NCBI RefSeq assembly: GCF_019890615.1
Contig: NZ_JAINVZ010000010.1
Coordinates: 62,001 to 126,000, forward strand
Length of the DNA: 64,000 bases
DNA from: Streptantibioticus parmotrematis
GTDB lineage: Bacteria; Actinomycetota; Actinomycetes; Streptomycetales; Streptomycetaceae
Direction: 5' to 3'
The translations under genes and the position numbers were made by a program. Below the pieces are notes generated by a model. It ran no database searches, was not told the origin of the DNA, and saw only the letters and a program-made list of their open reading frames with translations. Positions 43,315-52,450 of this stretch are shown piece by piece; position 1 is the stretch's first letter, and each line of letters starts with the position of its first letter.

Positions 43315-43562
43315 GGGAGGCCTCCCCTTGGTCGTGCTGAGGGCTGGATCGGCGGGACGACGGTACCGGCTGTGACCACACCGGTACGGGCTGTTCAGCA
43401 CAAGATTGGCTACAAACGGGATATCTCACCCCGGATTCGCCATGAACTGCCATCCTTTGCGGCGGTCCGCACACGTAGCGTTGACGCCACTCGCGCGTTG
43501 TGCACGGTGTGCGGGCAGTGTCGTGTGCGGCAGCCCCGACAGCGAGGCGAGGAGGGTTTCCC

Positions 43563-43976
43563 TTGTTGGACACCGGTGAGGCGCACGGGCCGGCCGCGAC
43601 GGCCCGGCAGGAACCGCTCGCGCGTCCGATGCCCCCCGCGCCGGACTGGGACCTGGTGACGGTCCCGTCCCGGCAGGGCCTGGAGGCGGTCGACATCCTG
43701 CGGCTGCGCACCGGGGTGGGCCCGGTGCTGCACGACACCAGCGGCGACACCCTCGGGTTCCTGGTGCCGGCCGGCACCGCGGGCGGCTGGGACCTGCCCG
43801 GCAGCGCCTGTACCCGCACCGACGGCCGGGGCACGCGGTTCACCGACGAGCCGCCGGTCGCGGGCGCCGGATGGCTGGTCCCGCCGCGCGGCAGCCACCC
43901 GGTGACCGACCCCGTGCTGCTGCGCATGGCGCTCGGCGAGGCGGCCCGCACCCTCGAAGCGGCGGACGGCCTGTAG
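43563..43976 (+). CDS. Hypothetical protein, about 137 aa
   Basis: I do not recognise a family. The product has a conserved-looking core reading WDLVTVPSRQGLEAVDILRL, DTLGFLVPAGTAGGWDLPGS and GAGWLVPPRGSHPVTDP, probably a small beta-rich fold. No cysteine pairs or membrane segment are seen. The start is a TTG (43563 or 43566) after GGAGGG. It is divergent from the NsdA-like regulator and could be its target. Confidence 0.7.
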   Translation: MLDTGEAHGPAATARQEPLARPMPPAPDWDLVTVPSRQGLEAVDILRLRTGVGPVLHDTSGDTLGFLVPAGTAGGWDLPGSACTRTDGRGTRFTDEPPVAGAGWLVPPRGSHPVTDPVLLRMALGEAARTLEAADGL

Positions 43977-44030
43977 CCCGGCGTCCGGCCCGACCCGCCG
44001 CCTGACGCGCCGGGGGCCGATACTGGGGGA

Positions 44031-44897
44031 GTGGCAGGCACGAAGCGACGCGGCAGAGCACGGGACCCCGAGGTGCTGCGGGAGACGGTGGACGGCGGGA
44101 CCGCCGAGCTGGTCCCGGACCGCGACCGGCCCCGCGCCTTCTCGCTGCTGATCGACGGCGCCCCGCAGTCGCACGTCGACCTCGACGACCCGGCCCGCCT
44201 CGACTTCGCCTACCAGCGCCGCATCGGTCACGTGGCCGACCTGGTCGCCCCGCCGGGCAGGCCGGTGCACGTCGTCCACCTCGGCGGCGGCGCGCTGACC
44301 CTGCCGCGCTACGTCGCCGCCACCCGGCCCCGCTCCACCCAGCAGGTGGTCGAGGTGGACGCCGCCCTGGTCGACCTGGTGCGCCGGGAACTGCCGCTGG
44401 ACCGCTCCTGGCGGATCAGGGTGCGCGGCGGCGACGCCCGCGAGGGACTGGCGAAGCTGCCGGAGGGCTGGGCGGACCTGGTGATCGCCGACGTCTTCCA
44501 CGGCGCCCGCACCCCGGCACACCTCACCACCGTCGAGTTCCTGGACGAGGTCACCCGGGTGCTGCGGCCCGGCGGCTGGTACGCGGCGAACCTCACCGAC
44601 GGCGGTCCGCTCACCTTCCTGCGCGGCCAGGTCGCCACCGCGCACAGCCGCTTCGAGGAGATCGTGCTCGCCGCCGACCCCGCGGTGCTGCGCGGGCGCC
44701 GCTTCGGCAACGCGCTGCTGCTCGCCGCCAACCGGGAACTGCCGGTCGCCGACCTCACCCGCCGCACCGCCACCGACCCGCACCCCGGCCGGGTCGAACA
44801 CGGCCGCCCCCTGCGGGACTTCACCGGCGGCGCGGTCCCGGTCACCGACGCGACCGCGCAGGCGTCACCCGCCCCTCCGGAGTCCGTCTTCCGGTAA
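44031..44897 (+). CDS. Spermidine/polyamine synthase-like methyltransferase-fold protein
   Basis: This 288-aa protein has the SAM/dcSAM-binding core of the PABS family: VVHLGGGALTLPRYV near residue 82, an acidic strand VVEVDAALVDL near residue 105, GDAREGL near residue 135 and LVIADVFHGARTP near residue 148. The usual N-terminal strand domain is short. Streptomycete proteins of this kind are annotated as spermidine synthase-like, but the reaction is often unproven. The GTG start is nearly fused to GGGGGAG and GATACT lies 6 nt upstream, so it may be leaderless. Confidence 0.8.
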   Translation: MAGTKRRGRARDPEVLRETVDGGTAELVPDRDRPRAFSLLIDGAPQSHVDLDDPARLDFAYQRRIGHVADLVAPPGRPVHVVHLGGGALTLPRYVAATRPRSTQQVVEVDAALVDLVRRELPLDRSWRIRVRGGDAREGLAKLPEGWADLVIADVFHGARTPAHLTTVEFLDEVTRVLRPGGWYAANLTDGGPLTFLRGQVATAHSRFEEIVLAADPAVLRGRRFGNALLLAANRELPVADLTRRTATDPHPGRVEHGRPLRDFTGGAVPVTDATAQASPAPPESVFR

Positions 44898-44970
44898 ACG
44901 TGGACGCACGTCACGCCTTCGGGTGATTTCCCGGCGCTTGGGCGGTCGGACGGGTGGTCGGCGGACGCGG

Positions 44971-45504
44971 TCAGCTCGCGTAGGTCTGGACCGTGGGCGG
45001 ATGGCCGTTCCACGTGCAGAAGATCGACGAGGTGTGCACCCCCGAGGTGAAGTCCACCCGGATCCAGCCCGGTTCCTTCCACACCTTCGTCGACCAGCCG
45101 CTGTCCGGCGTCGCCGACACCAGCGTCGCCGAGGACGACCCCAGGACCAGCGCGACCCGGCCGCCGGTCACCTCGTAGCTGTGCACGTCGCCCGTGGTCG
45201 CGCCGCCGGACGCGGTGGAACCGGCCCGGCCGGGCGGGCGCTCGGGCGTGATGGACGCCGAAGGCGAAGGGGGTGCGGAAGACGACGGGCCGGCCGACGC
45301 CGACCCCCGCGGCCCGGTCGTGGGCGGCGCCGGCGCGAGAGACCCGTACACACCGACCGAGGGCAGGCCGCCGGAGATCGGCAGCGCGCGCGGCGGATCG
45401 TAGACGGTGCCGGCCAGCACCGTGTGGACGCCGAACCACGACAGCGCGATCGCCGCCCCGGTCGCCAGCGTCCACGCCCCGGCGTGCACCAATCCTCGTC
45501 GCAT
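44971..45504 (-). CDS. Membrane-anchored extracytoplasmic protein of unknown function
   Basis: This 177-aa protein has one N-terminal membrane segment (about residues 10-32), a Ser/Pro/Ala-rich extracellular linker (about 55-95) and a C-terminal small domain. That domain contains SYEVTGGRVALVLGSSSATLVSATP and IRVDFTSGVHTSSIFCTWNGHPP, with a single Cys. I chose the ATG at 45504; an upstream extension is less likely because the membrane segment would be internal. It is divergent from a two-component system, a position often occupied by accessory sensor proteins, but its function is unknown. Confidence 0.65.
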   Translation of the reverse strand: MRRGLVHAGAWTLATGAAIALSWFGVHTVLAGTVYDPPRALPISGGLPSVGVYGSLAPAPPTTGPRGSASAGPSSSAPPSPSASITPERPPGRAGSTASGGATTGDVHSYEVTGGRVALVLGSSSATLVSATPDSGWSTKVWKEPGWIRVDFTSGVHTSSIFCTWNGHPPTVQTYAS

Positions 45505-45671
45505 GGCGGCCCATCCTGCCGCACCGCGCCCGTCCGTCAAGCGCCGCCCGCCCCACCCGGCGTACGCCGGTCCGATTCCGCCCGCGACATGCGCGTTCGC
45601 GGTACAGTGCGCCGCCCGCACGGGCGCTCACCGCCGGTTCGGCGCCGGGGACCGAGGGCCACCGCATGGCG

Positions 45672-45677
45672 TACGGT
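45672..45677 (+). promoter_or_regulatory. -10 hexamer for a probable leaderless response-regulator mRNA
   Basis: TACGGT lies 7 nt before the ATG at 45685, with no ribosome site between them. This is the same layout as at 11463 and 62419. Confidence 0.45.
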
Positions 45678-45684
45678 GCCGGGC

Positions 45685-46386
45685 ATGGCAAGTGTGCTCG
45701 TCGTCGAGGACGACCAGTTCGTGCGCTCCGCGCTGATCCGGCATCTCACCGAGGCGGGCCACACGGTGCGCAGCGTCGGCACCGCGCTGGAGGCCCTGCG
45801 CGAGGTCGCCCAGGTCGGGTTCGACGTCGTCGTGCTCGACCTCGGTCTGCCCGACCTCGACGGCGCCGAGGCGCTGAAGATGCTGCGCGGCATCACCGAC
45901 GTGCCCGTGATCATCGCCACCGCGCGCGACGACGAGACCGAGATCGTCAGGCTGCTGAACGACGGCGCCGACGACTACCTGGTCAAGCCGTTCTCCGTGG
46001 AGCACCTGTCGGCGCGGATGGCCGCCGTGCTGCGCCGCACCCGCGGCACGCAGGCGTCGCAGGTGCTGCGGGTCGGGCAGTTGAGCATCGACACCCAGCG
46101 CCGTGAGGCCGAGCTGGACGGCGTACGGCTCGACCTGACCCGGCGGGAGTTCGACCTGCTGGCGTTCCTCGCCGCCCGCCCCGGCGTCGTCGTGCCGCGC
46201 CGCGAACTGCTGACCGAGGTGTGGCGGCAGTCCTACGGCGACGACCAGACCATCGACGTCCACCTGTCCTGGCTGCGCCGCAAGCTCGGCGAGACCGCGG
46301 CCAGCCCGCGCTACCTGCACACGCTGCGCGGCGTCGGCGTCAAGATCGAGGCGCCGTCGCCGCGTGCCCCGGAGCCGTCGCGATGA
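45685..46386 (+). CDS. OmpR/PhoB-type response regulator
   Basis: This 233-aa protein has a receiver domain with acidic pocket VVEDD (residues 6-10), phospho-acceptor Asp52 in VVLDLGLP and Lys101 in YLVKPF. A winged-helix effector (about residues 128-225, LTRREFDLLAFLAARPGVVV and QTIDVHLSWLRRKLG) follows. The stop overlaps the kinase start as ATGA. The signal sensed by the pair is unknown. Confidence 0.94.
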   Translation: MASVLVVEDDQFVRSALIRHLTEAGHTVRSVGTALEALREVAQVGFDVVVLDLGLPDLDGAEALKMLRGITDVPVIIATARDDETEIVRLLNDGADDYLVKPFSVEHLSARMAAVLRRTRGTQASQVLRVGQLSIDTQRREAELDGVRLDLTRREFDLLAFLAARPGVVVPRRELLTEVWRQSYGDDQTIDVHLSWLRRKLGETAASPRYLHTLRGVGVKIEAPSPRAPEPSR

Positions 46387-47852
46387 GATGGGCGCTGGTC
46401 AAGGTGGTGGTCGCGGTCACCGTCATGGTCGTGCTGGCCTTCGCGGTGCCGCTGGGCCTGGTGGTCCGGGAGATGGCCCGCGACCGCGCCCTGACCAACG
46501 CCGAACGCCAAGCCGCCGCCATCGACCCGGCGCTCGCCATCACCACCGACCGTACCCAGCTGGAACGCGCGGTCGCCTCCACCCAGGCGGGCGCGGACGG
46601 CCGCATCGCGGTGCACGTGCCCGGCGACGGCGGCACCGCGGCCGGTGCGGGAACGGGCGCGAGCGCGGGCGTCGAGATCGGCCGCGGCCACGCCACCGGC
46701 GCCGACGTGGCCGCCGCCGCCCGCCTCGGCAAGGCCTTCACCCTCACCGTCCCCGGCGGCTACGCGCTGCTGCAACCGACCGCCGTGGACTCGGGGTTCG
46801 CCGTCGTCGAGGTCTACGTGCCGGAGACGGACGTCACCCGGGGCGTGACCACCGCATGGCTGGTGCTCGCGCTGGTCGGCGCCGGGCTGGTGGTCGGCTC
46901 GGTGGCGGTCGCCGACCGGCTCGGCACCCGGCTGGTGCGCCCGGCCCGCAGGCTCGCCACCGCCGCCCGCGACCTGGGCCGCGGCGACCTGGGCGTACGG
47001 GTCCAGGAGGGCGGGCCCAGCGAACTGCGCTCGGCCGCCGCCGCGTTCAACTCGATGGCCGACCAGGTCAGCCAACTACTGGCCAACGAACGCGAGTTGG
47101 CGGCCGACCTCTCGCACCGGCTGCGCACCCCGCTCACCGTGCTGCGCCTGAACGCCGCCTCCCTCGGCCAGGGCCCCGCCGCCGAGCAGACCCGGGAGGC
47201 GGTCGCCCAACTGGAGCGCGAGGTCGACCAGATCATCCGCACCGCCCGCGCCCAGCGCACCGCCGCGCCCACCGCCGCCGGGTGCGACGCGGCCGAGGTG
47301 ATACGCGAGCGGATGGCGTTCTGGTCGGCGCTCGCCGAGGACCAGGGGCGCACGTCCCGCACCGCGGGCGTCGACCGCCCGGTGCGGGTGCCGGTACCGC
47401 GTGCCGAACTGGCCGCCGCCCTCGACGCCTTGCTCGGCAACGTCTTCCGCCACACCGCCGAGGGCACCGCCTTCGCGGTGGACGTGCACACCGGCGACGA
47501 CACGGTCATCGTGCTGGTCTCCGACGCGGGCGGTGGCATCGGCGACCCGGCGACCGCGCTGCGCCGGGGCCAGGGCGACGGCGGTCCCGGCTCCACGGGG
47601 CTCGGCCTGGACATCGTGCGCCGGGTCGCCGAATCCACCGGGGGCGACGTCGCGTTGGGCCGCTCGGTGCTGGGCGGCACCGAGGTGCGGCTGCGGCTCG
47701 GACTGCGTCCGCGCGACGGCCGCGGCGGACGCGGTCACCGGGTGAGCCGACGCGGCGCGGGATGGACGACGAGGTGGCGCGGCGCCGCACGCACGGCGTC
47801 CCCGGGAAGGCGTTCCGCACGGGCGAACGGCCGTCGAAGGTCTGAACCATAA
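46383..47852 (+). CDS. Membrane sensor histidine kinase
   Basis: This 489-aa kinase has a first membrane helix (residues 4-27), an extracellular sensor loop of about 130 residues rich in Gly/Ala, a second helix (about 157-180) and a HAMP segment. The phospho-acceptor His245 lies in SHRLRTPLT. The ATP-binding domain has the N-box-like LLGNVFRHT, G1 DAGGGI and G2 GSTGLGLDI. A C-terminal Arg-rich tail of about 50 residues is unusual. ATGA coupling to the response regulator makes them a cognate pair. Confidence 0.92.
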   Translation: MRWALVKVVVAVTVMVVLAFAVPLGLVVREMARDRALTNAERQAAAIDPALAITTDRTQLERAVASTQAGADGRIAVHVPGDGGTAAGAGTGASAGVEIGRGHATGADVAAAARLGKAFTLTVPGGYALLQPTAVDSGFAVVEVYVPETDVTRGVTTAWLVLALVGAGLVVGSVAVADRLGTRLVRPARRLATAARDLGRGDLGVRVQEGGPSELRSAAAAFNSMADQVSQLLANERELAADLSHRLRTPLTVLRLNAASLGQGPAAEQTREAVAQLEREVDQIIRTARAQRTAAPTAAGCDAAEVIRERMAFWSALAEDQGRTSRTAGVDRPVRVPVPRAELAAALDALLGNVFRHTAEGTAFAVDVHTGDDTVIVLVSDAGGGIGDPATALRRGQGDGGPGSTGLGLDIVRRVAESTGGDVALGRSVLGGTEVRLRLGLRPRDGRGGRGHRVSRRGAGWTTRWRGAARTASPGRRSARANGRRRSEP

Positions 47853-47988
47853 TCGTCGCCGATCACTGCCTTAAGCCCGCCATAAGAACCCCAACCCCCG
47901 CCCTGAACTGGGCTTTTGTCCGATTCCCTGCCGCTAGCGTGCTGCCGCCCCCACATCGACGCACCCCCGTGAGGCAGGTCAACCCCCT

Positions 47989-49461
47989 ATGAGTTCTTCG
48001 CACCGCCGCCGTCCCAGCCGCAAGGTCAAGGCCATCGGCGCCGTCGTCGTGGCAGCGGCGATGGCCGGCACCGCCTTCGCCCTGGCCGGTTCGGCGCAGG
48101 CCGCGACGCTGGGCGCCGCGTACACCGCGACCAGCACCTGGGACGGCGGCTACACCGGCCAGTACGTCGTCACCAACCCCTCGGACCAGGCGCTCGACCA
48201 CTGGACGCTCACCTTCGACCTGCCCTCCGGCACGTCGATCAGCTCGCTGTGGAACGGCAAGTACACCGCGAGCGGCGGCAAGGTCACCGTCACCGGTGAG
48301 GACTGGGACAGCTCCATCCCGGCGGGCAAGTCGGTCACCGTGGGCTTCGTCGCCACCTCCTCCGGCGGCAGCGCGGCGGCCCCCACCGGCTGCCTGATCG
48401 ACGGCGCCAAGTGCTCGGTGGACGACGGCCCGACGCCCACCCCGACCGGGCGGCCGACCTCCACCCCGACGCCGACGCCCACCGCGACGCCGACGCCCAC
48501 CTCCACTCCCACCACGACGCCCACCGGGACGCCCACCGCCACCCCCACCAGCGGCGGCAGCTCCTCCGACGCGGGCTTCGCACCGTACGTCGACACCTCG
48601 CTCTACCCGCCGTTCGACCTGACGGCGGCCGAGAAGGCCACCGGCGTCAAGCAGTACAACCTCGCCTTCATCACCGACGGCGGCTCCTGCACCCCGAAGT
48701 GGGGCGGCGTGACCGCGGTCGGCGACGACAGCACGGCCGGCCAGATCGACGCGCTGCGCGCGGACGGCGGCGACGTGCGGGTCTCCTTCGGCGGCGCCAA
48801 CGGCAACGAGCTGGCCACCACCTGCTCCTCCGCCTCCGCCCTGGCGACCGCGTACGGGCAGGTCGTCGACGCGTACAAGCTCACCAAGGTGGACTTCGAC
48901 GTCGAGGGCGCCGCGCTCGGCAACACCGCCGCCAACACCCGCCGCGACCAGGCGATCGCCCAGCTCCAGAAGAGCCACCCGGGCCTGAAGGTCTCCTTCA
49001 CCCTCCCGGTGCTGCCCTCCGGCCTCACCCAGGACGGCGTCAACCTGCTGACCGACGCCAAGACCAACGGCGTGGACATCGACGCGGTCAACGTCATGGC
49101 GATGGACTACGGCGCCAGCTTCCCCAGCGACATGGGCCAGAACGCCATCGACGCGGCGACCGCCACCGAGGCGCAGGTCAAGAGCGTGCTGGGGATCTCC
49201 GACAGCGCGGCCTGGAACAAGATCGCGGTCACCCCGATGATCGGCGTCAACGACACCAGCTCCGAGATCTTCACCCTCGACGACGCGAGCAAGCTGGTGG
49301 CGTTCGCCAAGTCCAAGGGCCTGGCCTGGCTGTCGATGTGGTCCGCCACCCGCGACAAGCAGTGCGACGGCGGCGCCCAGTCCTACGCGTCCCCGACCTG
49401 CTCGTCGATCACCCAGGCGCCGAACGCGTTCGCCAAGGCGTTCTCCACGTACACGAAGTGA
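47989..49461 (+). CDS. Secreted CBM2-GH18 chitinase-like enzyme
   Basis: This 490-aa protein has a signal peptide (RRRPSRKVKAIG then a hydrophobic core, cleavage near AQA at residue 37). A CBM2-type module (about 38-140, ATSTWDGGYTGQYVVTNPS and one Cys pair) and a Pro/Thr linker (about 143-185) follow. The GH18 domain (about 195-490) has a KVDFDVEG core, which keeps DxDxE but, as in the enzyme at 13466, lacks the first Asp of DxxDxDxE. No DasR-type box is visible upstream, so it seems controlled differently. A 16-bp hairpin terminator follows. Confidence 0.9.
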   Translation: MSSSHRRRPSRKVKAIGAVVVAAAMAGTAFALAGSAQAATLGAAYTATSTWDGGYTGQYVVTNPSDQALDHWTLTFDLPSGTSISSLWNGKYTASGGKVTVTGEDWDSSIPAGKSVTVGFVATSSGGSAAAPTGCLIDGAKCSVDDGPTPTPTGRPTSTPTPTPTATPTPTSTPTTTPTGTPTATPTSGGSSSDAGFAPYVDTSLYPPFDLTAAEKATGVKQYNLAFITDGGSCTPKWGGVTAVGDDSTAGQIDALRADGGDVRVSFGGANGNELATTCSSASALATAYGQVVDAYKLTKVDFDVEGAALGNTAANTRRDQAIAQLQKSHPGLKVSFTLPVLPSGLTQDGVNLLTDAKTNGVDIDAVNVMAMDYGASFPSDMGQNAIDAATATEAQVKSVLGISDSAAWNKIAVTPMIGVNDTSSEIFTLDDASKLVAFAKSKGLAWLSMWSATRDKQCDGGAQSYASPTCSSITQAPNAFAKAFSTYTK

Positions 49462-49493
49462 CGGGGCGTCAGCTCCCGGTTCTTCCCTGAGCC

Positions 49494-49537
49494 CGTACCG
49501 CCCCGGCCGGCACCCCACCGACGGCCGGGGCGGTACG
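49494..49537. terminator. Bidirectional terminator between chitinase and chorismate mutase
   Basis: CGTACCGCCCCGGCCG (49494-49509) and CGGCCGGGGCGGTACG (49522-49537) form a perfect 16-bp stem with a 12-nt loop between convergent genes. Confidence 0.85.
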
Positions 49538-49554
49538 ACCATGTCCTGCGGGGG

Positions 49555-49947
49555 CTACGGGGTGGGGGAGCCGCCGCTGCCGTTGCCGGTCTCGTCGGCG
49601 ATCGCGCGGTGGTGGCGGACGACCTCCTCGATGATGAAGTTCAGGAACTTCTCGGCGAACGCCGGATCGAGGTGCGCCTCCTCCGCCAGCCGCCGCAGCC
49701 GGGCGATCTGGGCGACCTCGCGGGCCGGGTCGGCGGGCGGCAGGTCGTGCGCCGCCTTGAGCCGCCCGACCTGCTGGGTGCACTTGAAGCGCTCCGCGAG
49801 CAGGTGCACCAGGGCCGCGTCGAGGTTGTCGATGCTGGAGCGCAGCCGCAGCAGCTCGGCCCGCGCGGAGTCGTCCACGCTGGCCGCCTGGCCGAGGTCG
49901 CGCAGGTCCGCCTGCTCCCGGCCTCCGCCGCCGTCCCGCTCGCTCAT
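49555..49947 (-). CDS. Chorismate mutase (AroQ type)
   Basis: This 130-aa all-helical protein shows the AroQ pattern: an N-terminal LLRLRSSIDNLDAALVHLLAERF with the catalytic Arg, then CTQQVGRLKAAHDLPPADPAREVAQIARLR and a C-terminal helix ending VVRHHRAIADE. It converts chorismate to prephenate for Phe/Tyr synthesis and is cytoplasmic, since no signal peptide is seen. It is a stand-alone domain without a fused dehydratase. Confidence 0.9.
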   Translation of the reverse strand: MSERDGGGGREQADLRDLGQAASVDDSARAELLRLRSSIDNLDAALVHLLAERFKCTQQVGRLKAAHDLPPADPAREVAQIARLRRLAEEAHLDPAFAEKFLNFIIEEVVRHHRAIADETGNGSGGSPTP

Positions 49948-50160
49948 AGCTCGTACCCCTCCGTACGCACGTGCCCCCGCGTGCGCGGGTCCCCGGTCCG
50001 GACGCGCGTCAGGGACACTCCCACCATTTCGCGCCGACCCTAGCCGATGCGCCCCCCACCCCGCCGGACCGTCTCGCGGCCCGGGACGCGGGCGCCGCGC
50101 GGGCCCTGCGCGGGCGTGGAGGAGTCGCCGGGCGTCGCGACGTGAGCAGAGACACGAAAA

Positions 50161-50201
50161 GACCTGGGGCCCGATCCGCCGTGCGGATCGGGCCCCAGGT
50201 C
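50161..50201. terminator. tRNA-His terminator
   Basis: GACCTGGGGCCCGATCCGC and its perfect 19-bp complement flank a three-base loop, five bases beyond the tRNA-His 3' end. Confidence 0.85.
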
Positions 50202-50206
50202 ATCAG

Positions 50207-50280
50207 GGTGAGTGACGGGACTTGAACCCGCGACATCCTGGACCACAACCAGGTGCTCTACCAGCTGAGCTACACCCACC
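50207..50280 (-). tRNA. tRNA-His (GUG)
   Basis: On the minus strand the acceptor GTGGGTG pairs with CACTCAC. The anticodon stem-loop CTGGTTGTGGTCCAG carries GTG, and the T-arm reads GGGTTCAAGTCCC. Position 50280 gives the encoded G(-1), which pairs with discriminator C73 (50207), the special identity pair of bacterial tRNA-His. TATGCT (50318-50313 on the minus strand) is a likely -10. Confidence 0.97.
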
Positions 50281-50399
50281 ATCACCGGCGCTTCTCGCAC
50301 CGGCCGAGAAGAAGCATACAGGGTCTTCCAGGGTGCTCGCTGCCACCTTTCCGCGCGGCGGGGCGTCGGCCGGGACGGCCCCGCGGCGCGGAAAGGCGG

Positions 50400-51008
50400 C
50401 TAGCCCTCGCGCCCGGGCAGGACGTGCTTCGCGGCGATCGCGCGGGCCGTGTCGGTGTCGGGGCCCGGCTGCGGAACGAAGACCGCCTCGCGGTAGTACC
50501 GCAGCTCGGCGATGCTCTCGCGGATGTCGGCGAGTGCCCGGTGGTTGCCGTTCTTGGGCGGGCTGTTGAAGTACGCCCTCGGGTACCAGCGCCGGGACAG
50601 CTCCTTGACCGAGGAGACGTCCACGATGCGGTAGTGCAGGTGCTGCTCCAGCTCCGGCATGTCCCGGGCGAGGAAGCCGCGGTCGGTGCCGACCGAGTTG
50701 CCGCACAGCGGCGCCTTGCGCGGCTCCTTCACCCAGGACCTGACGTAGTCGAGCACCTGCCGCTCCGCCTCGGCGAGCGTGGTGCCGCCGGACAGCTCCT
50801 CCAGCAGGCCGGAGGCGGTGTGCATGTCACGCACCACCTCCGGCATCGTCTCCAGCGCCTCGGCCGGCGGCTTGATCACGATGTCCACCCCCTCGCCCAG
50901 GACGTTCAGCTCGGAGTCCGTGACGAGGGCGGCGACCTCGATCAGCGCGTCATGGCGCAGCGAGAGCCCGGTCATTTCGCAGTCGATCCACACCATGCGG
51001 TCGTTCAT
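50400..51008 (-). CDS. orn: Oligoribonuclease
   Basis: This 202-aa DEDD-family 3'-5' exonuclease has WIDCEMTGL (residues 6-14, first two acidic ligands), a third Asp in [10 protein letters not shown] and the [11 protein letters not shown] motif with the last His and Asp. It degrades di- to penta-nucleotides, including pGpG from c-di-GMP breakdown. It follows adpA with a gap of five bases. A GTG at 51017 overlapping the adpA stop as GTGA would add three residues. I prefer the ATG because family members start [12 protein letters not shown]. The adpA-orn order is the conserved streptomycete arrangement. Confidence 0.95.
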   Translation of the reverse strand: MNDRMVWIDCEMTGLSLRHDALIEVAALVTDSELNVLGEGVDIVIKPPAEALETMPEVVRDMHTASGLLEELSGGTTLAEAERQVLDYVRSWVKEPRKAPLCGNSVGTDRGFLARDMPELEQHLHYRIVDVSSVKELSRRWYPRAYFNSPPKNGNHRALADIRESIAELRYYREAVFVPQPGPDTDTARAIAAKHVLPGREG

Positions 51009-51013
51009 GCGTC

Positions 51014-52450
51014 TCACCCTACGGGGCGATCGCGTTGACCCGGCATCGCCGTGCTGCGAGCGGCCTGCTGGCCCAGGACCTGCCCGGGAGCCGGACGGCC
51101 CCCGGCACGCTCCGGGCGCAGCCTGGTCAGCCCCGCGGCCCTGACCAGCCCGGCCAGCTCCGCGGCGTCCGCCCGCCCGTGCTGCTCGGTCAGGCGTATC
51201 GCGTGCGGGTCGGGCTCCGTACGGCCGGGGTCCACCCCGCCGCTCTCGGCACCGGGTCCCCTGCGCTGGTGCGGCAGCGTCTCACCGCGTGGCCCCTCGC
51301 CGCGCTCCAGGCGTTCCGGGCGGTCGGGGCGCCCGTCGGCACCCCGGTCCGCCCGGTCCGCGGGATCCTGCGGACGGCGCGCGCGGAACGCCGTCCGGTA
51401 CGAGGCCGGGGAGGAGCCGAGCTGCCTGCGGAAGTGCCCGCGCAGCGCCACCGGCGACCGGAAGCCGCAGCGGCCCGCCACCTCGTCCACCGAGTAGTCC
51501 GACGTCTCCAGCAGCCGCTGCGCCTGGAGCACCCGCTGGGTGATCAGCCACTGCAACGGCGCGCTGCCGGTGAGCGAACGGAAACGGCGGTCGAAAGTGC
51601 GACGGCTCATGTACGCGCGGGCGGCCAGCGTCTCCACGTCGAACTGCTCGTGGAGGTGCTCCAGCGCCCACGCGACGACCTCGGCCAGCGGATCCCCGCC
51701 GATCTCCTCGGGTAAGGACCGGTCCAGGTAGCGCTCCTGGCCGCCGCTGCGGCGCGGTGGCACGACCAGCCGCCTGGCCAGCGCGTTGGCCGCGTCGGAG
51801 CCGTGGTCGGTGCGCACCACGTGCAGGCACAGGTCGATCCCGGCGGCGGTGCCCGCGGAGGTGAGGATGTCCCCGTCGTCCACGAACAGCTCGCGCGGGT
51901 CGACGTGGACCGACGGGTAGCGCTTGGCGAGCGTCGGCGCGTACATCCAGTGGGTGGTGGCCGGGCGGCCGTCCAGCAGGCCCGCGGCCGCGAGCACGAA
52001 GGCGCCGGTGCACAGGCCTATGATCCGTGCCCCCTCCTCGTGCGCCCTTCGCAACGCGGCCAGCGCGGAGGCGGGCGGCGGCTGGGAGATGGAACGCCAG
52101 GCGGGCACCACGATGGTGCCGGCCCGGCCGAGCGCGTCGAGCCCGTACGGCGCGGACAGCTCCAGGCCGCCGGTGGTGCGCAGCGGGCCGTCCTCGCCCG
52201 CGCAGACCAGCAGCCGGTAGCGCGGCACCCCGGCGTCCTGCCGGTCCACCCCGAAGACCGACAGCGGGATCGAGCTCTCGAAGATCGGGCCGCCGCTGAA
52301 CATCAGTACGGCGACGACCTCCTTACGGCGCCGTGCGGAGAGTTTGCGTCCCGGCACCGCCGTGGTGGTGCCGCTGCCCGCCTGGGACGCGACACGGACT
52401 GACGGGGTGATGACCTCCGTCGCCGCTCCGGTCCTGGAGTCCTGGGTCAT
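51014..52450 (-). CDS. adpA: AdpA, AraC-family master developmental regulator
   Basis: This 478-aa protein has an N-terminal DJ-1/PfpI-like dimerisation domain (about residues 45-220, [15 protein letters not shown] and [18 protein letters not shown]) and a C-terminal AraC DNA-binding domain (about 255-360, [20 protein letters not shown] and [20 protein letters not shown]). Leu246, in the linker, is encoded by TTA (51715-51713), the rare codon that makes AdpA synthesis depend on the bldA tRNA. AdpA activates morphogenesis and secondary metabolism and binds its own promoter. The start at ATG 52450 gives a protein about 70 residues longer than usual, because of a polar C-terminal extension. Confidence 0.97.
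   Translation of the reverse strand: MTQDSRTGAATEVITPSVRVASQAGSGTTTAVPGRKLSARRRKEVVAVLMFSGGPIFESSIPLSVFGVDRQDAGVPRYRLLVCAGEDGPLRTTGGLELSAPYGLDALGRAGTIVVPAWRSISQPPPASALAALRRAHEEGARIIGLCTGAFVLAAAGLLDGRPATTHWMYAPTLAKRYPSVHVDPRELFVDDGDILTSAGTAAGIDLCLHVVRTDHGSDAANALARRLVVPPRRSGGQERYLDRSLPEEIGGDPLAEVVAWALEHLHEQFDVETLAARAYMSRRTFDRRFRSLTGSAPLQWLITQRVLQAQRLLETSDYSVDEVAGRCGFRSPVALRGHFRRQLGSSPASYRTAFRARRPQDPADRADRGADGRPDRPERLERGEGPRGETLPHQRRGPGAESGGVDPGRTEPDPHAIRLTEQHGRADAAELAGLVRAAGLTRLRPERAGGRPAPGQVLGQQAARSTAMPGQRDRPVG
51713..51715 (-). other. In-frame TTA (bldA-dependent) codon in adpA
   Basis: The plus-strand TAA here is read as TTA in the minus-strand frame (RS-L-PEE, residue 246). TTA needs the late-acting bldA tRNA-Leu, and this position between the two domains is where adpA genes carry it. 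Confidence 0.93.

Noticed and set aside
47916-47940. TTGTCC/TAGCGT as promoter of the CBM2-GH18 gene
   Set aside because: The spacing is 13 bp, too short for a standard promoter.
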